A stretch of DNA of 64,000 bases from the NCBI RefSeq assembly GCF_012927185.1, contig NZ_JABBGB010000002.1:186001-250000 (forward strand). Reading direction: 5' to 3'. The notes under the pieces were generated by a model. That model saw only the letters and a list, made by a program, of their open reading frames with translations, searched no databases and was not told where the DNA came from. The stretch comes from Pseudoflavitalea sp. G-6-1-2 (GTDB lineage Bacteria; Bacteroidota; Bacteroidia; Chitinophagales; Chitinophagaceae). Below, piece by piece: positions 7,302 to 17,382 of the stretch. The position numbers and the translations under genes were made by a program. The number at the start of each line of letters is the position of its first letter. The stretch's first letter is position 1.

Positions 7302-9896
7302 TCAGCCAAAATAATCGGCCTTGGTAATGCCCAGTTTTTTCATCTTGGAATGAAGTGTATTTCCTGGCATTTTGAGAATTTCAGCTGCGCTGCCGGCTCC
7401 GGAGATTTTGCCGCTGCAGCGTTTCAGTGTTTCGATGATGTATGCACGTTCCACTTCTTCAAGTGAACGGTTCAGCAGAAATGCCTGCTCCTGTTTATCG
7501 GTTCCTGTATGTTGGGGTATGTATACTTCATCCAGCACTCCGTCTGTTGTGAGCAGTATGCTGCGTTCAATAAGGTGCTCCAGTTCTCTTACATTTCCCG
7601 GCCATGTATAGCTGCGTAATTGCTGCATCACTTTTGGCGCTATCTTTTTGATTTTTCTTCCTGAATTTCTGCTGTACTTCTCAATGAAGAAATGTGTGAG
7701 CGCTTCGATGTCTTCAGAACGATCGCGCAAAGGCGGCAGATGAACCGGAAATACATTCAGGCGGAAATACAGATCAGCCCGGAACCTTCCTGCCTTCACT
7801 TCTTCTTCGAGGTTGCGGTTGGTAGCAGCAATCAGCCGGACATCTATCCGGATGGTTTGCTGGCCTCCTACTCTTTCGAATTCGCGTTCCTGTATCACAC
7901 GTAATAATTTCGCCTGCGCTTCCAGAGGCAGCTCTCCTATTTCATCGAGAAACAATGTGCTGTTATTGGCCAGTTCAAATTTGCCGATGCGTTTGTCGAT
8001 TGCTCCGGTAAATGCGCCGCGTTCGTGACCAAACAATTCACTTTCTATGAGGTTGGCAGGCAAGGCTGCGCAATTGATCTTCACCATTAGTTTGTCTTTC
8101 CGTGGCGAAGCATTGTGAATGGCACGCGCTATCAGTTCTTTTCCGGTACCCGTTTCTCCTGTTACCAGTACTGTGGTATTGGAATCGGCCACCAATGAAA
8201 TGAGTCTGTACACTTTCTGCATCTGATCGCCACTGCCGATGATCTCCGAAAAGTTGTAGATGGTTTTGATCTGCTCTTTGAGGTAATCGTTCTCAACTTC
8301 CAGTTGTTTTTTATAGGCCAGCAGCTTTTCGTTGGCCTGTATATTGGCGATGGCAACCGATATCTGAGCACAGATGCCCCGCAACAATAACTGGCTGAGA
8401 CGGTCTGCAAGCAGCCAGATGGTGCCGATATTTTTATCTCCCACCCGCAACGGCAGAGCATACATATTTCTATGTCCGGTGGCCTTCCAGAGTTTTGCAT
8501 ATTCATTGCCGCTTTTCAGTTCTTCTTCTACATTGAATATGAGCCCATCTCTGCTGGCAAGAACTTTGGAAGTGTAACTTTCCTTTACCGTTATCTGTAC
8601 AGCAGCCAATTTCCCGAACAGCGCTTTGGCATTGTCGAATATTGTGGCATCGTACATGAAAATGGGCATATGAAGACCATCATCCGCGATCACCCGGATC
8701 ATGGCAAGCCTTGTACCCAGCGCTTTGTCGAGCACAGTAAGGATGGCAGTCTGCAGATCCTCCTTAGTTCGCATCTGTGTAATATCATTGCTAAAGGCAA
8801 GCAGAAACGACTGTTCTTCCTGCGTTTTGCTCACCTGTTCATTAGCCATGATATTGGCGAGGGCGATAGATATTTGTGCACAGATGCCCTGCAATAACTG
8901 CACATTGATCTCTTCTATATTGAGCAACAGCATACCTATATTGGTTTCGCCGTTGCGCAATCTGATACCAACAAAGTTTTTGAATCCCATTTGCTTCCAG
9001 TAATGCAGGTAATCTGCTCTGATGCCACGTTGTATTTCACGTTCTACATTCAGCATTAACGGGATTGGACTGTTCATGATGCGGTTCTGCAATCCATCGT
9101 TGATGGAATAATGGTCCTGCTCCAGCGCTTTGATGATTTTGGGATCGTGCTGCTTATTGCCATAGTCGAAGATATATGCACTCATGGTTACACCGTCGTC
9201 ATTGATCCTGCGGATCACATAACCGCTTTTCTGATCCATTTTGTTGATAACAGTACGAACAGCCTGCTGCAGATCCTGCCTGGTTCTTACTGCTGCAATA
9301 TTGCTGCTGAAATCGAGCAGGAACGATTTCTCTTTTTCTTTCTTGAGTATCTCTTCGTTCTTGATGATATTGGATACTGCGCTCGACAACTGTGGCGCAA
9401 TGCCTTTCATCAGGTTTCTGAATCCGGTACTGAACCCTTCGGGTTTGTCTGTATAAGTATGGATGAAGCCCATCGGCCTTCCTTCTTTCATGAGTTTGGT
9501 CATCATGATCTCGCGAACGCCTTTCTCATAATTCACCCTGAGGAAAGGCGGACTCTGCGGTTTATCCATGATCTCCTTCAGTAAAAAGGAGGTGGGATCT
9601 TCTGACTGAAGTACTGCCTGAATGAATGGCTCATTCAGTGAAAAGTGCGATTGCACCATTTCATCGTATCTGTTATGTGATCTGATGGGTGACCCATCGT
9701 TGTCGAGCAGAAAGGGAGTATAAGTGCCTTCCTTATGATCGATGAGCGTTACAATTGTATGGGTGATATGGAAAAGCCCCTTTATGCGAAGTTTGAAAAG
9801 TGTGAGCAGGTCATTTTTTTCCCGGACTCTGGTAATGTCGTTTCCCAGTTCAAGCAGGATTCTCCTTTCCTGTTCCAATGCTTCTTCTCTTTTCAT
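7302..9896 (-). CDS. Sigma-54-dependent activator with three GAF domains
   Basis: 864 residues. Three GAF-type sensor domains (about 14-180, 190-355, 365-525) each open with a similar motif (FLLxFSxDIxxxRTxxDLQ), evidence of internal duplication. A short coiled linker is followed by the AAA+ domain with Walker A GETGTGKE (580-587), the sigma-54-contact loop GAFTGA (627-632) and Walker [10 protein letters not shown], and a Fis-type helix-turn-helix in the last 50 residues. It has no receiver domain, so the signal should be a ligand bound by the GAF domains. It lies directly upstream of a sigma-54 promoter and dyad sites in front of the SDR gene. Confidence 0.95.
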   Translation of the reverse strand: MKREEALEQERRILLELGNDITRVREKNDLLTLFKLRIKGLFHITHTIVTLIDHKEGTYTPFLLDNDGSPIRSHNRYDEMVQSHFSLNEPFIQAVLQSEDPTSFLLKEIMDKPQSPPFLRVNYEKGVREIMMTKLMKEGRPMGFIHTYTDKPEGFSTGFRNLMKGIAPQLSSAVSNIIKNEEILKKEKEKSFLLDFSSNIAAVRTRQDLQQAVRTVINKMDQKSGYVIRRINDDGVTMSAYIFDYGNKQHDPKIIKALEQDHYSINDGLQNRIMNSPIPLMLNVEREIQRGIRADYLHYWKQMGFKNFVGIRLRNGETNIGMLLLNIEEINVQLLQGICAQISIALANIMANEQVSKTQEEQSFLLAFSNDITQMRTKEDLQTAILTVLDKALGTRLAMIRVIADDGLHMPIFMYDATIFDNAKALFGKLAAVQITVKESYTSKVLASRDGLIFNVEEELKSGNEYAKLWKATGHRNMYALPLRVGDKNIGTIWLLADRLSQLLLRGICAQISVAIANIQANEKLLAYKKQLEVENDYLKEQIKTIYNFSEIIGSGDQMQKVYRLISLVADSNTTVLVTGETGTGKELIARAIHNASPRKDKLMVKINCAALPANLIESELFGHERGAFTGAIDKRIGKFELANNSTLFLDEIGELPLEAQAKLLRVIQEREFERVGGQQTIRIDVRLIAATNRNLEEEVKAGRFRADLYFRLNVFPVHLPPLRDRSEDIEALTHFFIEKYSRNSGRKIKKIAPKVMQQLRSYTWPGNVRELEHLIERSILLTTDGVLDEVYIPQHTGTDKQEQAFLLNRSLEEVERAYIIETLKRCSGKISGAGSAAEILKMPGNTLHSKMKKLGITKADYFG

Positions 9897-9911
9897 TGGG
9901 GCAATTTATGT

Positions 9912-9957
9912 AAAAAAAGCAAAGAAGCTGCCTCCTTGCGGGGGCAGCTTCCTGCTT
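9912..9957 (-). terminator. Terminator of the GH59/SusCD operon
   Basis: On the minus strand, GAAGCTGCC pairs with GGCAGCTTC (arms at 9943-9951 and 9924-9932), followed by TTTGC and seven T. It lies 23 bases past the stop of the glycosidase gene and before the activator gene. Confidence 0.8.
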
Positions 9958-9979
9958 TGCGATTCATGGGTACTGATCC

Positions 9980-12340
9980 TTAATTGCTGTATACCTTAAA
10001 CTCGTGAATAGCTATGTAATTGCGCTCCGCATGCGGCAGCACTGTAATGCGCACCCAGCGTGCTTTTGCACTGCCCTTGTCTACATAACATGGGTTATGG
10101 GCCACTGTATTCTTTTGTTTGTCTGCAAATGTTTTCCAGTTCTTGTTATCGGTTGAATATTCGATGAGATACTGCGTTGGCTTACTGAAGTATTCCATCC
10201 AGCTTTCAACACGCGTGATATTCTTTACAGATCCGAGATCGATCTTAAGCCATTGCGCCACATCATGTTTTGCTGCATGCCATTTGGAGAGACTGTTGAT
10301 GTCCGTAGCAAACCATGCCTCCTGCGCCTGTCTGTCGGAAGACGCTGTGGTGGCTGCCCAGTCAGAAACGATCTTTCCTTCGTTAGGCGTGTAATTCAGT
10401 TTCAGGTTATCGAATTTAGCGATGTTGAAGCCAGATACATATCCCGAAGCGCCAAGCAGACAACTGTTATCGCGGATGCTCACTACACGCTGCTGATCGA
10501 TGTATCCTTCGATAAGATCTTTTTTGCAACTGAGTTTGAGGTTGTGCCAGACACCGGCTGTTGTTTTGCCTGATGCCAGTACGCTTGTTTTATTTTTCAG
10601 TTGCCAGCTGCCGTCTTTGAAGAGCATGAAACGGTATCCGAATGGAATCAGTGATTGTCCGCCTTTGTCGTATGCGGCGCGCATGATCAGTCCGGCATAA
10701 CCGGGACCATTGAATGCATCCTCATTCACGAATACATCCGATGAAATGCTTCCGTCTTCCCAATCTGTTCCCTGCGATACGTAGGTGAATGCACAGGAAT
10801 CCGGTATCCAGTGTGTGATATCATTGATCAGCGATTGCTGGAGATACTTGTTGCCACTGGCATCCTGCATTAGTTCAAAAGCACCGGAATTGTCGTAGAA
10901 ATATTTCGGAGACAAGGGTGCTCTGTCCATGGCATAACTATTGAAATCATCTGCATAGCTAGTCGGAAATACAGTCTGGGCGGGGATCTTGTGCGATCCT
11001 TTCTGTTGTCCTTTTGTGGTAGTGATGGTGTAGATGGCATTCGCCTCCAGCGTGATGCTGAATTTTCCGTTCACCGGTTTGAGTGCAGCCTGTTGAATGA
11101 ACTGTGCCTTGCTGTTCGATTTCCACACCTGCAATTGTTTTCCATTGAGATTGCTTACATCGAAATTCAGTTTCTGCGCTTCGCTGCCTGTAACCACAAC
11201 TATGCTGTAGTCGTTATTGCCATCGTTGCTTTTGTAAGTACAGATAGCACCATCATTGGCGAGCAGTCCGCATCCGCTGTTGAGATATTGCCAGCCGGGT
11301 TTTGCAAACTGATTGAAGTGTGCCACAGCCCAGATGGTTGGCCATACTTCGTAATAACCAGACCATGGACTAACGCCTTTCATGATGCCCACATTAGAGA
11401 AGCAACTATTATCGGGCATCGATGCAATGGGACACCAGAGATTTACTTTGGTGATCTGCTGCCTGATATAACAACGCAGTATATTCTTTGCGAGATAAGT
11501 GGTATTCTTCCATGGAGCGCCGGGAAGAGAAAAATCTTCTCCCGACCAGAGCGGAAGCTCTGTCTCGAAAGCTGTTTTGCCGGCGAGTTCCGTGCCTGGT
11601 CTCCACATATACGAATCAGGATAGTGGTAGCTTACACTGGTGATGGAGTTTCTGAAAACTGGATCTTTTACCAGTTCTTCGCAAATAGCCCATGCCCTGC
11701 CCGCTCCTTCGGGAGCGCCGATCTTTACGTGTGAGTATCCTCTTTTGTTGAGAGTTGGACGAAGTGTATCAACAATCCAGTTGCGGTCGTAAGTGCGTTC
11801 GTTCCAGCAACCTCCAATGTATTTCATGTTGAGGCCCCAGTGTTTGGCACCATCGATGAAAGTGGAGATGTAGTCTGCATTATCCTGTCCCCATATTTGT
11901 TTGAACCATCCCGGCATGGTCCATTCCAGTGCATCGAGTTCGATATTGGGATTGCGATCCGCGGCCATGCGCATGAGCCAGTATTCGTAACCTCTGTTGA
12001 AATTGGGATTTTTCATTTCCTCTTTCGTTCTCGCGAAGCTGGGTTCGGAGCCGCAGGTGGAATTGCCATCTCCGCCGATCTCAGTTTTGAGATACACGAA
12101 ACCCGCACCGAATCCGGGTTTGAAGAGATAGTCGAGTACATGGCTGCGATATGGTTCGGGATAATCGATCAGCAATCGGGAGGATGCTCCGGCACTTACA
12201 GCACCGATGCCTTCGAATATTCTTCCGTTGGATCGGCCATCGATACGAATGGTGGTGTCTTTGGGCTTTTGCTGCGCCAGATTAGCCGATGCAGTGAAAG
12301 TGCCCAGCAGTCCGATGAATAGTGAGGTGGTTCTTAACAT
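9980..12340 (-). CDS. GH59-like galactosidase (galactocerebrosidase family) with C-terminal CBM32-like domain
   Basis: 786 residues with a signal peptide (MLRTTSLFIG... ASANLAQ). The catalytic (beta/alpha)8 domain has LEWTMPGWF, GGCWNER with the probable acid/base Glu181, and WSGEDFS with the probable nucleophile Glu268, the pattern of GH59 galactocerebrosidases. A beta-sandwich follows, and about residues 645-786 form a discoidin/F5-8C-type carbohydrate-binding domain (ending IHEFKVY). GH59 enzymes release beta-galactose from galactosides. ATG 12340 is used because the upstream in-frame codon is TTG and the ATG gives the proper signal peptide. It lies six bases after the DUF5107 gene in the SusCD operon. 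Confidence 0.88.
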   Translation of the reverse strand: MLRTTSLFIGLLGTFTASANLAQQKPKDTTIRIDGRSNGRIFEGIGAVSAGASSRLLIDYPEPYRSHVLDYLFKPGFGAGFVYLKTEIGGDGNSTCGSEPSFARTKEEMKNPNFNRGYEYWLMRMAADRNPNIELDALEWTMPGWFKQIWGQDNADYISTFIDGAKHWGLNMKYIGGCWNERTYDRNWIVDTLRPTLNKRGYSHVKIGAPEGAGRAWAICEELVKDPVFRNSITSVSYHYPDSYMWRPGTELAGKTAFETELPLWSGEDFSLPGAPWKNTTYLAKNILRCYIRQQITKVNLWCPIASMPDNSCFSNVGIMKGVSPWSGYYEVWPTIWAVAHFNQFAKPGWQYLNSGCGLLANDGAICTYKSNDGNNDYSIVVVTGSEAQKLNFDVSNLNGKQLQVWKSNSKAQFIQQAALKPVNGKFSITLEANAIYTITTTKGQQKGSHKIPAQTVFPTSYADDFNSYAMDRAPLSPKYFYDNSGAFELMQDASGNKYLQQSLINDITHWIPDSCAFTYVSQGTDWEDGSISSDVFVNEDAFNGPGYAGLIMRAAYDKGGQSLIPFGYRFMLFKDGSWQLKNKTSVLASGKTTAGVWHNLKLSCKKDLIEGYIDQQRVVSIRDNSCLLGASGYVSGFNIAKFDNLKLNYTPNEGKIVSDWAATTASSDRQAQEAWFATDINSLSKWHAAKHDVAQWLKIDLGSVKNITRVESWMEYFSKPTQYLIEYSTDNKNWKTFADKQKNTVAHNPCYVDKGSAKARWVRITVLPHAERNYIAIHEFKVYSN

Positions 12341-12346
12341 TGGCAA

Positions 12347-15300
12347 TTACTTTTCTATGCTGAAATGTTGAAATCGGTTTTGTAAAAATGGAATCATGTT
12401 CCGGTGGATCATGGCTCCCTGATGATGTGCATCGCGTTTCAGTACATCGCTGAAATATTCCGATGCACGGTCCATATTGTTCAGTCCAAGTTCTCCGAGC
12501 CCTGTGAGGTAGTTGCAATGCAGCCTGTTCTTCTGGTTCAGATCCTGTTCAAATACCGCCAGGTCGGGCAAGGATACTGCAAAGTATTCAATTGAAACGG
12601 TATCATTCCAGTGTTGCAGTCCGAATTGAATCAGTTGATGGCAGATGGTCTTTGCCTTTTCGTTGTTGCCTGTTTCAAAATATGCGAGTGCCTGATAGAA
12701 TAACTGATCGGCGCTTGCATCGTTGTAATACATAGCCAGCGCGGGTTCCCCGGCTCCGGTAGTTGCTGCAGCAAAGCATAATTTAGCTTTGTCCTCCTCT
12801 CCTGTTGCCTGATAAATGATGCCTTTCAGATAGCTGATGGCATTAATCTGTGCATTGGGCAGTTTGCCTTCTCCGAGATTGGGCGGGTATTGGTCTGCAG
12901 CTTCCAGCAGTACCATCGCTTCTTTATATCGTTTTGCAAGGATGCTTCGCTTGGCAAGCTCGATATGACAACTGAGGTATTGTGAAATCACGCGACCCTC
13001 TCCTCCTTCCCATGGATGAAAGTTGCGGCTGAGAATGAGTTTTCTCGCAGTGGAATATTCGCCGAGGGAGTTGTACAGCGTGATCATTTCGAGATAGAGA
13101 TCATCGCGTTCTTCGGTGATGCTGAGATATTTTTTCAGTGTGGCAAGCCTGTCTGCTGCCGGGTAGTTAAGAATTTTGTAGAGCTGATCGAGTTCCATCA
13201 ACAGGCGTGCATCGTTCTCCTGCAATCCGAATGCGCGTTCCAGCAATTGCAGACAACGTTTCGGATTTTCGAGTTTGTTGAAGCAGGCCAGCGCAAGGTT
13301 GCGTAGTACGGTGGGGAACTGATCATCAAGTTCGATAGAATGTTCCCAGCACTGAATGGCTTCTGCATATTGCCTGCGTGCATACCATAGATTGCCGAAA
13401 TAATACCATGCTTTTGCATCGCTACTATTCAGTTGCAGCGCAGATTGCAGAATGATCTGTTCTTCAGATTTGTTAGGGAAACAGTAATCTGGTTTTTGCT
13501 GACTCGCCTGTTTGAAATATTGTACAGCACGTTCCGGATCATTCATTTGCTGATGCAGCCAGCCGAGGCAGTAAAGCACCATTGGGTAGATTTCTTTCTC
13601 TGCTCTGGTATGCAGTTGCAAAAGTGTCGCCGCCTCTTCATAGAAACCCGCATGCGCATAGTCGAGTGCGAATTCGAGGTATTGCTGCGGCATTGATTGT
13701 ATCAGGTGTTGCAGCTGTTCAGTAGAACTCACATCGTTGGTAAGCTGTGCTTGTTCGAACATACATCCGAAACTGAATGTATCCTGTTGCAATGCTTCTT
13801 TGATGCAGTTTTTGGCTTCATCCATCTTGCCTGTTTTGCGCAGCAATACTGCTTTCAGATGGCGTGCAGTGTGGCTCTCGGAATTGCGCACCAGTGAACG
13901 ACCAATATGCTGCAATGCAAGCGTGTACTCTTTTTTACGTGCTGCAAGGCGGGCGAGTTCGAGATAACCGCTGTGCTGGAATGCATCGTTCCAGATGGAT
14001 TTGTAGAACGCATCATATGCATCATCATACCGGCCCATCATGCGATAGCATAGACCGAGATTGTAATGCGATTCACCACTGTACGGATTGTTGTTGCGAT
14101 TGGTTAGGGTCTTTATGGCTCTTTGAAAATAAGGTAACGCCTGCTCAAATTGACCACGGCGAAGCAACAGCAATCCAACCGCATTGTTGGTGCGGCTGTC
14201 GCCGGGTTCGCGGCGCAATGCTTCTCTGTAATAATCCATCGGATCGAATGTGGCATGGCGATATTGTTCGAGATGAAGGCCGTGCAGGTAAAGTTCTTCC
14301 ACTGTGCTTACTTCAACAGGATCAGGGGCTGCAGTGGCAGCTGCGGGAACCGGACGTGCACTGAAGTCTTCCGCCTGATAACTGATGAGCAGTATCCCTG
14401 TATGGCTTCTTACTTCGAGCAGCAGATCAGTGGCTGCAATACCCGATGGAAGAAGCAATTCCGTAGTGAAGTATGTTTCAGGACTAAGATCTGTATCGAT
14501 TGCTGCAATGATTTCTTTACCGGCAAGCAAACGAACCGATGCATTCGCATATTCAGCCGTGGCATACACTCCAATGGTGGCTTTGTTGCCTTCGAGTTCG
14601 AGATTCACCATCGCTTCTTTCGCTGCATTCTTTACTGCACCGATACCGGCATAAGGCATGAAATACTGCTCGAATGTTTTTTCTTCATTGGGCTGCAGCC
14701 AGGCAAAGTCTGGTTGGTTTTCGGTGAACACGCCCGTCATCAGTTCGATGTACGGTCCATCTTCATCCGTAAGGTTTCTATCCCATGATAAACCAAAATC
14801 GCTGTTGCCCCAGGTCCATTGTTTTTTTCCGGGCGAAATATGATGATCAGCTACGTGCAGCATGCCGGCTTTTGTATCGTGCTCGTAACAACCGATGAAA
14901 TCGAATTTCGATTGCACCGCCATATACGAAGTGGGCACCGGGATATTTTTATAACGGGAAATATCTGTACCCGGTGCGTAATCCACTTTGTAATATACTC
15001 CCTTAGCTATCGGAAATTCGCTTACGTCCCGTTTGCCATGATCGAACACTGCATTTACATCCGGAGGAAATACACTCTGATAATGATCATTCACTTTCAC
15101 CGCAGGATTGGCCCACCACAGAAAAGTCTGTGGCAGGCTGCTGCGATTATGGATCTTTGCACGTATTTCGAGATAGGCTTTGTCCGGATGCAAAACAAAC
15201 CCTGCCATTCCTTTGGTATGACTCATCCTTTCAATCTCATTCACCCAAACCGTACTGCTTCCATCAGCATTGTTTTCGATGGTGTAGTTGGTAGGAGAAA

Positions 15301-15679
15301 ATGTACCGGGGCGATGATGCTGTGGCCAGTTGAACTCGATGCCGCCAGAGATCCATGGCCCGCAAAGCCCTACCAGTGCGGGTTTTATCACCTGATTGTA
15401 ATAGATGAAATGCCGCTGGCGGATCTTGTCGTAAGCCATCTGCACTCTCCCACCCAGCTCCGGCAAGATCATGATCTTCAAATATTTGTTTTCGAGATAG
15501 ATGGCTGTGTATTCTTTATCTTCCTTGGTATCACCGATCTTTTCGATCACGGGATAAGGATACACAGATCCGCTGCTTCCCTGATAAATGCGTTTCTCAA
15601 AAAACATTGGATGCTTCACGGGCTCTCCCACAGGATAGGTAGGTATCACCACTTTTTCTTCCCAGGCTCTGACGTTCAT
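12347..15679 (-). CDS. DUF5107 domain protein with TPR repeats
   Basis: 1110 residues with no signal peptide. Residues 1 to about 370 form the galactose-mutarotase-like DUF5107 domain (PELGGRV, GGIEFNWPQHH, WTWGNSDFG). From about 450 to the end there is a long array of tetratricopeptide repeats (for example AVGLLLLRRGQFEQALPYF). Proteins of this build accompany galactoside-degrading loci in Bacteroidota. The mutarotase-like fold suggests sugar binding or hydrolysis, but the activity is not established here. It lies between SusD and the GH59-like gene. Confidence 0.88.
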   Translation of the reverse strand: MNVRAWEEKVVIPTYPVGEPVKHPMFFEKRIYQGSSGSVYPYPVIEKIGDTKEDKEYTAIYLENKYLKIMILPELGGRVQMAYDKIRQRHFIYYNQVIKPALVGLCGPWISGGIEFNWPQHHRPGTFSPTNYTIENNADGSSTVWVNEIERMSHTKGMAGFVLHPDKAYLEIRAKIHNRSSLPQTFLWWANPAVKVNDHYQSVFPPDVNAVFDHGKRDVSEFPIAKGVYYKVDYAPGTDISRYKNIPVPTSYMAVQSKFDFIGCYEHDTKAGMLHVADHHISPGKKQWTWGNSDFGLSWDRNLTDEDGPYIELMTGVFTENQPDFAWLQPNEEKTFEQYFMPYAGIGAVKNAAKEAMVNLELEGNKATIGVYATAEYANASVRLLAGKEIIAAIDTDLSPETYFTTELLLPSGIAATDLLLEVRSHTGILLISYQAEDFSARPVPAAATAAPDPVEVSTVEELYLHGLHLEQYRHATFDPMDYYREALRREPGDSRTNNAVGLLLLRRGQFEQALPYFQRAIKTLTNRNNNPYSGESHYNLGLCYRMMGRYDDAYDAFYKSIWNDAFQHSGYLELARLAARKKEYTLALQHIGRSLVRNSESHTARHLKAVLLRKTGKMDEAKNCIKEALQQDTFSFGCMFEQAQLTNDVSSTEQLQHLIQSMPQQYLEFALDYAHAGFYEEAATLLQLHTRAEKEIYPMVLYCLGWLHQQMNDPERAVQYFKQASQQKPDYCFPNKSEEQIILQSALQLNSSDAKAWYYFGNLWYARRQYAEAIQCWEHSIELDDQFPTVLRNLALACFNKLENPKRCLQLLERAFGLQENDARLLMELDQLYKILNYPAADRLATLKKYLSITEERDDLYLEMITLYNSLGEYSTARKLILSRNFHPWEGGEGRVISQYLSCHIELAKRSILAKRYKEAMVLLEAADQYPPNLGEGKLPNAQINAISYLKGIIYQATGEEDKAKLCFAAATTGAGEPALAMYYNDASADQLFYQALAYFETGNNEKAKTICHQLIQFGLQHWNDTVSIEYFAVSLPDLAVFEQDLNQKNRLHCNYLTGLGELGLNNMDRASEYFSDVLKRDAHHQGAMIHRNMIPFLQNRFQHFSIEK

Positions 15680-15714
15680 AGTATGTTCAATAGTTTTCCT
15701 GAATGATCAAATCT

Positions 15715-17361
15715 TTACCAGAATGGATTCTGTGCAAGCTTTCCCTGATACAGCGCGATCTCTCTGGTTGGTAAGGGACGGAGATAATGTTTCTTAGGAT
15801 CGAAGCTTCTGGCAGAAGCAGGTTGTGCAATGAGAAAACCATCTGCATCGGTTCTGCTCTGATAGCTTGCGCCGTTGTATGGAGCGATGGTTTGCCAGTC
15901 GTTTCCTTTTATTTTGATGCCTCTGATAGCCTGCGTCATTTCTGTTTCGGCAGTTTTCCAGCGACGGATATCATTGTAGCGGAAACCTTCGAGTGCCAGC
16001 TCGATATTGCGTTCGCGGCGGATCTCGGTACGCAGATCGAGACCGTTGCGGGTGATGAATGCATTGGTCATCGCAGGCATGTTGACGCGTGAACGGATGA
16101 GGTTGATGCTTTTGTTCATGTCTGCATCACTGAGTGCTCCGGTTCTTTCGAAGGTTGCTTCTGCATAGATCAGCAGCACTTCCGCGTAGCGGATGATATG
16201 ATTGTCATACCCGAAATTGACGCCATTGTTGGTATTGCCGTATACGTTCTCAGAAATGTATTTGTACGTGATGTAACCCGTATTGCCATTGCGTTGTGGC
16301 GAGTTAGGCCAGTTCACTATCGGCGTAATGGGGTTGAACGGACGAAGAATGGAAGTACCCGGAATTACCATCGTCATGGTCATGCGCGGATCACGATCGA
16401 TGTACTCCGATGAAATGGTTCCATATCCCTTGAAGTATGGAGACGCAGTAATGGGCAGCCCGTCTTTGCAGAGATACATATCCGCGAGTTTGCGTGTAGG
16501 CAGATAGCAGGTTGCATCGATGGAATAAGGAAAGCCTTGTCCGTCTACATTCACTTCATATCTTCTGTCGAGGATGCATTCGCTGGAGTTATCACCTTCT
16601 TCGATGAAGAGATAACGATAGCTCTGTGCGCCTTTGCCGGTGAACAGGCTGTACTGATTTCCACTCATCACATCATTGGCTGCACTGATAGCGATATCGA
16701 GGTACTTGTTTGCATCGCCATCGGAATGGAATTTGCTCCAGGTGCCTTCGAAGAGCGCTACGCGCGCACGCAATGCATCTGCAGTTCCTTTAGTGATCCT
16801 TCCCTGATCGTCGTTGATGAGTGCATCTCTGGAAGGCAGATCCTGTGCGGCTTCTGTGAGATCTTTGATGATGAGGTCCGCTGTTTCCTTTCTCGATGCT
16901 CTCGCCTGATACAGTACAGGATCTTCAACAGTGGGCACGGTAGTGATGAGGGGCACTCCGCCGAACAGTTCCAGCAGGCTCCAGTAATTGTAGGCACGGA
17001 AGAATTTTGCTTCCGCTACAAACCGTTTGATGCCGGGGTCTGTTTTGCCTTCGCTCTTGGCAACAAGATTATTGGCGATGCGGATATAGTAGTAAGCGTT
17101 GTTCCAGTCCCCAGAGGTTTCAGGAGGCAGGTAAGTGCCATCGCTGATGGAGTTGGCGGTATTGAATGCAATATCCGATTGGGTATCGTTGAAATTGAGT
17201 CCTTCCAGAGAAGGATACAATGCGTTCGCTCCCAGTTTGAAGTCTGCTGCATTTCTGTAGAATGTAGCATCGGAGAGCGTATCCTTGGGTTTGAGATCAA
17301 GCGCTTTGTTGCAGCTTCCCAAAGCCAGGGCGAATATGGAGAGATGGATGATCCTTTTCAT
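15715..17361 (-). CDS. SusD/RagB-family surface glycan-binding lipoprotein
   Basis: 548 residues beginning with a lipoprotein signal (IFALALGSCNKAL, lipid-anchored Cys17). The TPR-type helices and the long C-terminal segment with RRWKTAETEM and HYLRPLPTREIALYQG are typical of SusD/RagB proteins, which sit on the cell surface as a lid over the SusC barrel and capture oligosaccharides. It follows the SusC gene by 21 bases. Confidence 0.95.
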   Translation of the reverse strand: MKRIIHLSIFALALGSCNKALDLKPKDTLSDATFYRNAADFKLGANALYPSLEGLNFNDTQSDIAFNTANSISDGTYLPPETSGDWNNAYYYIRIANNLVAKSEGKTDPGIKRFVAEAKFFRAYNYWSLLELFGGVPLITTVPTVEDPVLYQARASRKETADLIIKDLTEAAQDLPSRDALINDDQGRITKGTADALRARVALFEGTWSKFHSDGDANKYLDIAISAANDVMSGNQYSLFTGKGAQSYRYLFIEEGDNSSECILDRRYEVNVDGQGFPYSIDATCYLPTRKLADMYLCKDGLPITASPYFKGYGTISSEYIDRDPRMTMTMVIPGTSILRPFNPITPIVNWPNSPQRNGNTGYITYKYISENVYGNTNNGVNFGYDNHIIRYAEVLLIYAEATFERTGALSDADMNKSINLIRSRVNMPAMTNAFITRNGLDLRTEIRRERNIELALEGFRYNDIRRWKTAETEMTQAIRGIKIKGNDWQTIAPYNGASYQSRTDADGFLIAQPASARSFDPKKHYLRPLPTREIALYQGKLAQNPFW

Positions 17362-17382
17362 TGCAATGCGGTTGAGTGTTGA

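Noticed and set aside
16537-17382. A 281-codon plus-strand frame opposite SusD
   Set aside because: It has no recognisable protein features and runs opposite a secure SusD gene.
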